Source of the DNA: Hydractinia symbiolongicarpus
Taxonomy: Eukaryota; Cnidaria; Hydrozoa; Anthoathecata; Hydractiniidae
Assembly: GCF_029227915.1 (NCBI RefSeq)
Contig: NC_079875.1
Span: 6,758,001-6,822,000 of the forward strand
Length of the DNA stretch: 64,000 nucleotides
Direction of reading: 5' to 3'
Shown: in pieces, positions 54,501 to 64,000 of the stretch
Layout: each line of letters begins with the position of its first letter
Numbering within the stretch: position 1 is the first letter of the stretch
Translations under genes and position numbers: made by a program
Notes under the pieces: model-generated
Told to the model about the DNA's origin: nothing
The model's database searches: none
Seen by the model: only the letters and a program-made list of their open reading frames with translations

Positions 54501-56035
54501 ACGGTATGGTTGTTCGTGTTTTTGTATATGTTGCGAACTGCTGTTTTTTAAAATTTTTGTCTAAACTTTTGTGGAAAAAAGAACACATGCAGTATATATA
54601 CTGAAAGAACAAATTCACGTTTTTGTTAAGAACTTTAAAATTGTAGTAATAACTGTGTTTGGTGACACTGAAAAAATTACTAATTGTTCTGACTAAAACT
54701 TTTTTGTTTTTTATATTGTATGATGAAATGCCTGATTTTTCTATAATTTGATGTGTTCCGTAACCTTCATGTGTAAGATTTATGGGCAATGGCAATATAG
54801 AACATGCTACATGAACTGATTTTAGTTGATTTGGATATGCTCCTCAAAAACCAATCTGTTTTCCTTTTTGTGTAACTTTGGTGGACAGACCGTATATATT
54901 CCAAAAATAATATCTTTGTTCATTCAAAATTTACTCCTTATTCTTTTTTGACATTTACGTTTAAAATGGTTGGTATAAGTCACTACACATAACCATACTA
55001 AGAAAAATTTTGTGTTCTCTACCGATTATAATTTTTACATTTTGTGTATATTTTTTGGGAACAGGATAGTGTATAACCGAATAAATGATTTTCCAGATAA
55101 AAATTTGATGTTTTTGACACTTTTGATTAAAATATTAAAGGATTTCAATGTAATCAAACGTAATCACTTTATAAGATGTTAATGTTTGCGATGTGTCATT
55201 TCTGACTTTATTATTGTTGTTGGTGTTGTACGTGGTTCTATACATTATTTTGATCAGCGAAACTACATTTCGCGAATTTTATTTGTATGCACTGCTGACG
55301 TTAACAAAATCTACAAAACAACCTAATCTTCTGCCTGAGTGGATTTTTCCACGGGCCTTATCGACTAGTTGTTAAATAACTATGCAGCAAAAAGTCCACG
55401 CCATTTGTTTTTTCTTTTGTTCAAAAACTTTTAACAAAACATTGTCTTTTCTTTCAGCTTTAAAATTGTCCAAACTTGTGAACATAATGAACAAATCGCC
55501 TTACAAATCTGGCATTATACAAGTTGCTTGTCAGTTTTCGTTGTCAAAGGAAGAAATGGTTAATTTATCTTTAAATGCTGCTGGTGGTGGTAAACCTGCT
55601 TTGACATTTCTTAATGAACTATCAGTACAAAAATCTTCTGAAAGCATATATAGATTGATAACCTGTTGTAAAGAGGTGCCTGCCTTAACAGGAGCTGTTA
55701 CAGTACTGGAGAGTTTAGACCCTAGTATAAAAACAATTGGAGACTTATTGCCAATGCATTTGGATGATTTAGCTGATAAACTTCAACGAGAGGGAAGCTC
55801 AAAACTTCCTGATTATAAATATATTGCTGAAGAATTCAATATGCAAGAGCACATTCCAATGTACGAAGCAAGTGTCCGCACAGAGAATAGTTACTGCCCT
55901 ACCAGGTATCTAATACAGGTTCTAGCGGTAAGACTGCACACTGTTGGAGAGTTTTTAACGGCTTTGAAGAAAGTGAAAAATGTTAAAGCGTATAACGAAG
56001 TTCTCGAACAGATAGAAAAAAGAAGGAAAAAGTGA
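51536..56035 (+). CDS. Death-fold gene 3 (two death-like domains), 285 aa
   Basis: Coding exons 51536-51610, 51760-51820, 52414-52557 and 55458-56035 total 858 bases and join in frame across GT-AG introns (phases 0, 1, 1). Start MSGTITLTQRQPD lies 12 bases after an acceptor. The first three exons encode a polar segment (for example VDGGKKVYVDGQEDQG, ISLTKDEEKKTVD). The last exon begins LKLSKLVNIMNK and contains MVNLSLNAAGGGKPALTFL, LITCCKEVPALTGAV (first death-fold), then IGDLLPMHLDDLADKLQ, DYKYIAEEFNMQEHIPMYE, RYLIQVLAVRLHTV (second). Intron 3 (about 2.9 kb) holds repeats and mobile elements. It is homologous to gene 2. The role is probably as an adaptor in death-domain signalling. Confidence 0.8.
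51840..52050. repeat. Imperfect tandem repeat of about 24 bp
   Basis: TCTACTCCATTTGTT and close variants recur about seven times in intron 2 of death-fold gene 3. Confidence 0.7.
52614..52751 (-). mobile_element. Mini-Helitron (non-autonomous), copy 1
   Basis: On the minus strand it begins TCTATATT after an A and ends in a hairpin (CCCGTGGATTTTTCACGGG-like stem), then CGACTAG followed by T. TC start, hairpin and CTRRT end with A/T flanks are Helitron hallmarks. The same sequence occurs at 61920-62068, and its 3' end at 55336-55369 on the plus strand. Confidence 0.65.
53293..53385. repeat. Dispersed repeat family R2, copy 2
   Basis: Same block order as 21069-21150: TCTTATAATGATACGGAGAG, a GTGT stretch, AGCAAAGTGGATG and TTTCCTTTGATGTAGCCG. 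A short open frame (MDQLSLQKWCSPTPKKTT) follows at 53437-53566 and matches nothing I recognise. Confidence 0.65.
53600..55330. other. Intron 3 of death-fold gene 3, no gene seen
   Basis: AT-rich, with repeated TAGCTAGCT stretches near 54045-54215. No exon-like frame was identified. Confidence 0.5.
55336..55369 (+). mobile_element. 3' end of a mini-Helitron
   Basis: GTGGATTTTTCCACGGGCC followed by TTATCGACTAGT matches the hairpin and CTAGT end of the family at 52614 and 61920. Its 5' part is not recognisable. Confidence 0.55.
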
Positions 56036-57205
56036 TAATTCCACTTTTACGTCTTTCAATTTTTTTTTGTGAATATAGCGATAATTTTTAGTATTTTTGT
56101 TCAATTATATATAGAACCACAAGTAGGACTTCTCCTACATTTTTTCCATCTGAAGTAAGCATTTAATCAAATTAGCTATAGGCGAAATTTTTATGAAAAT
56201 TTGTTCTAATAGTAGATAAATTTTCAATAGTTGAATGCTTCGGGAATTTAATTGTAATTTATTTAAAGGAAGCTTAATAAATTAATAAAATAAATCCGGC
56301 AAATTTATTTTTCTTCGCAAAAAGTTTGTTTAATATAACATTCGCAAAAATAAAACCTGCAAATGTATTATCTGGGAACTCAATTTAAAAGCGGGAACTA
56401 TTGTGTTTAGAACAAGGGGTTGCAGACAAACCAACTAACTACGTGCAGGCATATGTTAGCAAATCTTAGCGAAGCACACATATAGCTTATCTGGAAGGCA
56501 TTTGTAGATGAAGGTTTATCATTGCACATCCCTGTGTGATTATTCTCCACTAAGCCAAGCATAAAGTAGCTCTGCTTTGAAGTCATTATCAAAGATCTGA
56601 TCAGGATGAAACATTCTCAGTGGAGAACAAACACACTGCCATTATACGCGGCCATCTACGTAGTTAATTTAATTTTTTTAGATATAACACGCTTTTTTCT
56701 AGTACTGTAGTCTAAATATATTAAAAATATTGTTTGTAATTCACACTTATTTTGGCAGGTTTTTTTGAAACAGAAATCAGTTATGTCCCAACGTTAAAAC
56801 TAATTTTTTAAAAATGTTCTAATTCACAAAATTTTCTAACACATCTGATGAGGGAACTGTTGTGTGAGGTAAAGATGTGAGCAAAAAAACAGCACATAAT
56901 GCTGAAATTGAGCCTTGAATCTCTCTTTGTAGACAGACAATCTGTTCATAACTTGCAGCAAATAGACAAAGACAGGACACAGTCTGATCTGACGATTGCA
57001 ATACTTTCGTTATATATATTTCGTTAAGCCTCTATCTGTGTTTATTTTTGTGACATTCTTTTAGTGATAAACGTTTAATAATTCCTGAATTATCTATCAA
57101 GAGGACTTTGACCACAAAACTTTGTTTTTAACTCCTACTGCTTCCTTTGTTTACAGCTGTAAGCTTTGTGAAGGTGGAATCCTGTATATAGAATTTGTTT
57201 TTTAG

Positions 57206-57264
57206 TATAAATATATAGATACATCGTACCAAGATGTTTAATGATTTAAATGATTAAGATGAAG
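57206..57264 (+). promoter_or_regulatory. Possible promoter and non-coding first exon of death-fold gene 4
   Basis: TATAAATA at 57206-57213 stands about 50 bases before AAG|GTGAGT (donor at 57265), a good splice donor. The next acceptor (AG at 57513-57514) lies just before the start codon at 57525, so a short untranslated exon fits. Prediction only. Confidence 0.3.
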
Positions 57265-57524
57265 GTGAGTCTTTTCGTTTTGTTTGTTTACTGTTTTAGT
57301 TCCATTGTTTACTATGTTTTATTTCTTTCATTTTTTAGTTTGTTGTCTTGCGTCTTTGGTGTTGTGAAATCAATTTCAATAGCAATCTGTAGACTTGTAT
57401 GATTTTATCATAAACTGATATTAATACAGTTTTAATTCACTCCTTTTGAGTATTTTTTACTTTAAAAATAAACCCTTATTTATCCTTAAATTTTTCATCC
57501 ATTATATATATTAGGTACTAGGTG

Positions 57525-58376
<852 letters not shown>

Positions 58377-58379
58377 CAG

Positions 58380-60200
58380 CAGTCACCGTAGAGTTAGAAA
58401 AAACCATCACGCTACACGTTTTCTTTTTTAAAGCAACTCCAATGTTCATTTCAGCCTCAAGTTGCTAAGTAGTTGCTGACAGGGGAAGTCATGAAAGTAG
58501 CTATGCATACGAATTATGAGGAGAATAGCGAGGAAGTGCGGGACGGTATTACATATAATTAAGACTTTTTGAACAACTGCTGGACAATTTTGTTTTTATT
58601 ATGTTAAGGAGTATTTTGAATGCATTGTTTTGTCTTAAATTTCATTTGTTTGTCTATTCCCTCTGTTTCTCAATAATCTTTTCTGTCAGTGTAAGGGGTT
58701 GCTAAAAGGTTGCTTACTTTTTGGTCCAAATTTGAGACTAAGACCTAAGCAACTCAGTTAGTTATTAAAAAAAAATCATGCATAAATTGATGGATTGAGA
58801 AAAGTTAGTTTTAACTGACCCTACAATTTTTTGTTGTGAGAATTAGAAACGAATTTGTAACATGAATTTAGAATAACATCTCAGATAATGAATATTACTT
58901 CAGTTTCATTAAATGGTACATGTTTTTTTTTCATTAGCATATGAATTTTTGAAATCAGGCTCGGGTATGCTTAGCATTAATTACAAAAGATGCTCAAATT
59001 ATACTAGGAATATGCTTATTTCCGTTACTGTTTCAAACCCAATAACCAAAATAAAGAACAAAGTTTCACATTTTTAACTGTTGCAGCAAAACAAGGGCTC
59101 ACAGTTATGCTTGTAATATGCTTATTTTTTAGCTAACTCTGAGCCTAAATATGCTTATAAACGTTATGCTTATAAAAGAAAAAACATGTATTGCATTATA
59201 CTGTATAGTGTGAAAAGTTGTTTAACAATCAATCCCCTTTAATGCAAATCCTCATAATTAATTTTCTGCAATAATTTATTTCCTTATGTTGTTTCTTTAT
59301 TAACCAACTTTATTTTTATTTGAGTAAATTTATTTAGCATTTAAATAGTCTACAGTATCCTTTATAGAGTTCACCTTTAGGAAACATTAATAATAACTTT
59401 TTTTCCTTCTATTTCAATTATAATATCAATATATATATACAACATTAATACAATCGAAATGAGTCTTGAACTTTTAAGAATTATAAATTATAAATTTTTT
59501 TGGATATTTTAGAGGAGAAACGATACGTCATGGCAAATGCTTTACAGGCTGGAGGATAGTTTATTATCTCTTAATGTGAAGCAAAGAAGTATATATACAT
59601 GCTTTTTCTTTAAAGTTAGTGTCTGCTAAAAAAATAAAATTTAAGTAATAAACAACAACATAGTGGAAAACGAAACGAAAACCTGTTTTTAAAGTTCGCC
59701 AGCTTTGTCTTGTGTCAAGCCCGTGTTGAAACACAGCGCTAATTTTCAAAAAGGCCAATAGAAACACTACTCCCCCAGATTCTTGTGGATGCTTTCAAAA
59801 CTTATTCCCTAGCATTATTTTTAATTGGCTTTTTATGACCGAAATGATCAGAATATATGAAAACATTGTTTGGACGATTTTTCCCGCTGATTGCCCTAAC
59901 CCAATCAGTTCTCACGAGTAGGAAGCGAGAAAAAACTTTTGTCTTTGTTCTTTTTGCTGTTATTCCTTGGTCCAAGGTTATTCTCACAACCAACGGCAGC
60001 ACACCAAGACATTGTAAAATGACGAAATTTCTGATTCGATAAACACTGTATAGAAAATCTCCTGCGAAAATTTTGCCTTAAGGCCTATTCGCACGATCGA
60101 TTTTAAAACAAGAACGAAGAAAACTGTTTAACTTAGAAGAAAACTTTTTAACTCACACTCTGCTCAATTGAACACGTGTTTATTTCTGCAAATACAACTT
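58380..60200. other. Intergenic, no gene seen
   Basis: AT-rich sequence with no open frame of note and no recognisable exon. Confidence 0.5.
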
Positions 60201-60263
60201 TATTAATTTATACAATTTTATGCATTATATTATTTAAATCTTTATAAGTTAAACTGCATAATT

Positions 60264-61067
60264 ATGAGTGGAAATAATCGTTCTAAAAAACGATCTTCGA
60301 ACAAACAGGAAGATAAATCTATCCTTAAGGAAGTAAGTTTTACGTCTGAGCAAGTTCAAGTTATGCTAAAAGCTCAACAAGAGACAATTATAAGCTTCAT
60401 AAAGCTGCAAGAGGAAAGATTTGAGCGAAACCTTATAGAAATTCGCAATGAGATAAAGGAGGTAAAGAAAGAAGTAAAGGCGGAAATAGATGACATTATA
60501 GAAAATCTCCATATTACTAACGACAACAATGAAGTTGTAAAAAATCAAATCAAAGAACTTGGTAATACGCAGTACGAACATATCGATATGCTGGACGAGA
60601 AGATGTCGGAGTTGGAGGACCGGAACAGGAGAAACAATCTGAGATTTGAAAATGTGAGGGAAACTGAGAACGAAACATGGGAAGATAGTGAGAACAAAAT
60701 TCGAAACGTTATAACAACCAGGCTTGGTATAACTACAGATATACCTATCGAATGCGCTCATAGAACTGGAAGAAAAGAGGCAGGCAAGAAAAGAAATAAA
60801 TTGTGGGAAGGTAACGAACCAGTTTATATCAATGAAGATTTCTCCGAACGCACATTGACAATTAGGAAAGAATTGTTTCACGAGATGAAGGAATTGAAAA
60901 ACAAAGGCGTAAAATCGAAAGTAAGTTATAAAACATTGATAAAGCAAAAGGCTCATAGAAAAACAACAAATAAAACTTTTTATACTTTATTCATTTATTG
61001 TTTCTTATATTCTGTTCCTGACAGTTATCTTATTTTCTACAATGACGGAATCAATAACTTAGTTTGA
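60264..61067 (+). pseudogene. LINE ORF1 (coiled coil plus RNA-binding-type C-terminus), internally deleted
   Basis: Frame of 267 residues. A long coiled coil (residues 20-130) is followed by MSELEDRNRRNNLRFENV, ETWEDSENKIRNVIT, IPIECAHRTGRKEAG, then YINEDFSERTLTIRKELF. These are the conserved blocks of L1/CR1 ORF1-type nucleic-acid chaperones. The step from KKRNKLWEG to NEPVYIN skips the middle of the RNA-binding domain, and the last 40 residues are unrelated. So it is open but shortened. Confidence 0.75.
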
Positions 61068-61919
61068 AAATCTATCCCCAAACTTTTTTAAAAATCAAGG
61101 AATCACACTTTCTGATAAGTATGATCCAGACAATAAATTATTTGACAATCACAAAATTGATACTCCTTACTTTGAACTGACTGGACTTAGCTCGAATCCT
61201 GACCTAACCAAAAATACTTTTTCTACACTTCATTTCAACATTAGAAGCATGCAAAGAAATTGTGAATCCTTCAAACATTTTATTTCGCAAACTAAACAGA
61301 CGTTCAGCGTAATTTGCCTCACTGAGACATGGTTAACAAACGAAACCTTCAGTGCAAATACACACTATGATTTAGCAGATTATAATGGTAGTCATGTTCA
61401 GCGCAGCACAAATAAAACAGGTGGTGGTATATGTATATTTGTGCATAACTCTCTCTCATTTAAAATGCGTGATGATCTTTCTGTTTATAATCCTGACAAT
61501 GAGATTCTTACAATAGAAATAGAAAATAAATGTGGTAAAAATAATGTCATTAGTGTGACACTCCATCCATGCAGCAAAAAAAGATAATTTGCAAAAGAAG
61601 TTTTCTGAACCAGCAGTCCAGAAATTTAAGCTAGCTCTAGCGCAATCAAATTGGGAGCAAGTAGTAAACAATAACTTATTTGACAATCACAACATTAAAA
61701 AATGTATTGATACTCCTTACTTTGAACTGACTGGACTTAGTTCGAATCCTAACCTAACCAAAAATACTTTTTCTACACTTCATTTCAACATTAGAAGCAT
61801 GCAAAGAAATTGTGAATCCTTCAAACATTTTATTTCGCAAACTAAACAGACGTTCAGCGTAATTTGCCTCACTGCTGAGACATGGTTAACAAACGAAACC
61901 TTCAATACAAATACACAAT

Positions 61920-62068
61920 ACTAGTCGTTAGCCCGTGGAAAAATCCACGGGTTCGCCCGTCCATTTTACACCGCATTGCGTGCGTCTCGCTACCTGCGCA
62001 GCTAAGCTACCACTTTGCGTGACAGACAGACGGACGGACAGATGTATACGGGTATTGAAATATAGATG
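61920..62068 (-). mobile_element. Mini-Helitron, copy 2, inserted in the LINE
   Basis: On the plus strand it reads CTAGTCGTTAGCCCGTGGAA, then the hairpin partner ATCCACGGG, the internal TGCGCAGCTAAGCTACCA shared with 52614-52751, and ATATAGAT at the other end. It separates two adjacent parts of a LINE endonuclease (..NTQY before, DLTDYNGSH after), as expected for a clean insertion. Confidence 0.7.
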
Positions 62069-63018
62069 ATTTAACAGATTATAATGGTAGTCATTTTCAG
62101 CGCAGCACAAATAAAACAGGTGGTGGTATATGTATATTTGTGCATAACTCTCTCTCTCATTTAAAATTCGTGATGATCTTTCTGTTTCTAATCCTGACAA
62201 TGAGATTCTTACAATAGAAATAGAAAATAAATGTGGTAAAAAATAACATCATTAGTTTGACGTACCGGCCGTCTAAATCGAGAGAACAAACGAGTTTTTC
62301 TAATTGGAGATTTCAACATAGATTCTTTAAAATATGACAACAATGCAAACATTCAAAATGTATTTAACACATTTTTCTCCGTAGGGTTTATACCAATAAT
62401 TAACAGACCAACACGGGTGACCAGTAATCTAAAACAACAATTGACCACATATTTACTAACTCTCTTCTTCAAAGCCACATCACGTCAGGTATCATAAAAA
62501 CAGATGTTTCTGACCAACTTTCCAGTTTTCTTTACATGCAATGCTGCTAACGACACTCCATCCATGCAGCAAAAAAAGATAATTTACAGAAAAAGTTTTT
62601 CTGAGGCAGCAGTCCAGAAATATAAGCTAGCTCTAGCGCAATCAAATAGGGAGCAAGTAGTAAACGGTAAAAGTGTTAATGACGCGTACAATAAATTTAT
62701 AGAGATCTTCTCTGGCCATTATAACCAATGCTTTCCATTAAAAAAATTTGTAATAAAAATAAAATCTTTGTTATCGCCTTGGATGACGAATCATCAAAAT
62801 TAAAACAGAAACTGTATGTAAAGTACCTAAAATCCGAATCACTTAGAGATAAAGAAACTTATTTAAATTATAAAAACTTATTCGAGCGACTAAAAAAATG
62901 CCCAAAAAACAGCACTACAATAGCGCATTAACACAATATAAAAATGACGCAAAAAGAACGTGGCAAATAATAAAAGATAGGTAAAAAACAAAATGTTCAA
63001 CATTGTCTTCTAGACAGG

Positions 63019-63243
63019 ATTATTATTATTATTATTCCGAATATTTATACAGGATATAGCCACTTCAGTGTGTTCGGAATGTATGCATTAAGTATACACC
63101 TGTAATACCTACCCAATTTCCCTCACATGACGGATTTACCCGTAGCTGTGGTAAAGGCACTTTCTAAACATTCCCGCGCTGTGGACCGAACCACGGACCT
63201 TGTGATTGCGAAGCGAGCTCCATAACCACAAGGCCACGCGCCA
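63019..63243 (-). mobile_element. tRNA-derived SINE, inserted in the LINE
   Basis: On the minus strand the head at 63181-63243 has an A-box-like GTGGCCTTGTGGTTATGG and a B box GTGGTTCGGTCCAC with perfect T-arm pairing. The body runs to an (AAT)n tail at 63019-63036. It separates LINE sequence on both sides. Confidence 0.7.
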
Positions 63244-63873
63244 CAAAACATATGACATCGATATTATTGAAAACGATACTGAAATAGGTAAGACATGTAA
63301 CGAATTCTTTTAAATGTAGGACCAAATCTGGCTTCAAAGATTACAAGCAATGTGAACTATAAAAGCTATATACCGAAATGTAAATTTAAAATACTAAATG
63401 ATGAACTTCAATTAGATGAATTAGAAAATGCATTTAAAGGCCTAAAAAAGGGTAAAGCTCGAGGTTATGACGATATTAGTAGTGATATAGTAATAAATTC
63501 TTTCACTTCGATTAAACACATTATATATCATATTTTTAAACAATCATTTTCACAAGGCATATTTCCAGAGTTACTTAGAACTGCTAAAGTAATTCCAATA
63601 CACAAATCAGGCGATACTGATTCGGTCTCAAATTACAGAACAATCTCGATATTGCCACTATTTTCGAAGCTGTTGGAAAGAATTATGTATAACAAAGTGT
63701 TCAATTACTTTACTAAAAACTCCCTTTTCTATAAAAAACAATTTGGCTTCCGTCAACAGCATTAGACAGAACATGCCATTATGCAACTTGTGGAAGATTT
63801 GCACGATTCCTTTTTAAGCGTTAAATATACCCTGGGTAGTAAGATAAATGAATAAAGCTATTTTTATTTTTAG

Positions 63874-63973
63874 AGTTCTTCCACTGCTTCCACAAATAAT
63901 GATGAATCAAGGTATAGCGAGATCTCTTTAATTGAAGAGGAGGCTAAGGAACAGCGAGCAAAGAGTGTTCTTG
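63874..63973 (+). CDS. Exon of a probable fifth death-fold gene (partial)
   Basis: TTTTTAG|AGTTCTTCC opens a 100-base frame (STASTNNDESRYSE, LIEEEAKEQRAKSVL) closed by a donor G|GTGAGA at 63974. Only one of the three frames is open. Its phases (0 in, 1 out) equal those of exon 2 of genes 2 and 3, and its polar, acidic content is similar. The start exon and death-fold exon would lie outside or be hidden. This is a prediction by position and phase, with no domain inside. Confidence 0.4.
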
Positions 63974-64000
63974 GTGAGATAATTTCAAACACATTTTTTG

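Larger units (their letters stand above)
61130..63831 (+). pseudogene. LINE ORF2 fragments: endonuclease, duplicated, and start of reverse transcriptase
   Basis: Endonuclease blocks STLHFNIRSMQRNC, FSVICLTETWLT, TGGGICIFVHN occur at 61220-61460 and again at 61775-61905 and 62105-62145, on either side of the mini-Helitron. Another block with FLIGDFNID lies near 62295. A linker (KFKLALAQSNxEQVV) occurs at 61615-61670 and at 62620-62660. The RT part at 63352-63765 reads LKKGKARGYDDISSD, TAKVIPIHKSGD and QFGFRQQH, then a stop, TEHAIMQLVEDLHDSF, ending near 63831. The catalytic YxDD block is absent. Frames are broken repeatedly. Confidence 0.75.
60264..63840 (+). mobile_element. Rearranged CR1/L2-like LINE
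   Basis: Plus-strand element with an ORF1-type coiled-coil protein, endonuclease segments (two partial tandem copies) and the N-terminal part of a reverse transcriptase. It is interrupted by a mini-Helitron at 61920-62068 and a SINE at 63019-63243. The 3' part beyond the RT fingers is missing. The clade call is from general pattern only. Confidence 0.7.

Overview
The window is a nuclear genome segment of an animal, most likely a cnidarian and perhaps a hydrozoan. The reasons are an AT-rich, intron-containing background, an intact-looking host cytochrome c oxidase subunit 5A gene with GT-AG introns, and several kinds of transposable element. The species assignment is inference; the protein-family assignments rest on motifs read directly from the translations. 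Many calls below were assembled across frames and introns by hand.

Layout. About 1-12.9 kb is a decayed Polinton/Maverick (adintovirus-like) element, cut by the left edge of the window. It carries protein-primed-type DNA polymerase B, a string of small genes, retroviral-type integrase, a double-jelly-roll-type major capsid candidate, a coiled-coil/Gly-Ala protein and further small genes. About 14.2-15.6 kb holds three exons of the host gene COX5A on the minus strand. About 16.1-19.6 kb is a nearly full-length RTE-type LINE (minus strand) with a single in-frame stop. About 21.6-22.1 kb is a fragment of a Harbinger-like transposase. About 24.3-25.7 kb is a small inverted fragment of a third Polinton. 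About 27.0-40.05 kb is a second long Polinton, in the same orientation as copy 1. It has homologous capsid, integrase and coiled-coil modules but a different DNA polymerase lineage, plus a packaging ATPase, an HNH-type gene and a zinc-finger gene not found in copy 1. Both copies are pseudogenised by frameshifts, stops and block deletions.

From 42 kb to the right edge is a host gene cluster: four tandem same-strand genes that splice in frame to proteins of 248, 278, 285 and 238 residues. Each last coding exon encodes two consecutive death-fold (death-domain-like) domains. They form two structural classes, the first and fourth genes against the second and third. An exon at the right edge, with matching splice phases, suggests a fifth gene. 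Between and inside these genes are a piggyBac-like MITE with TTAA duplications, tRNA-derived SINE sequence, mini-Helitrons, minisatellites, a (TCTG)n tract filling an intron, and a rearranged CR1/L2-like LINE.

How the parts work together. The Polinton genes are a virus-like set (replication, integration, capsid, packaging) and several share a short AT-rich leader ending in the start codon. The death-fold genes look like adaptor or signalling proteins without a recognisable enzymatic or Toll/IL-1 receptor domain. They are the best candidate here for an undescribed host system.
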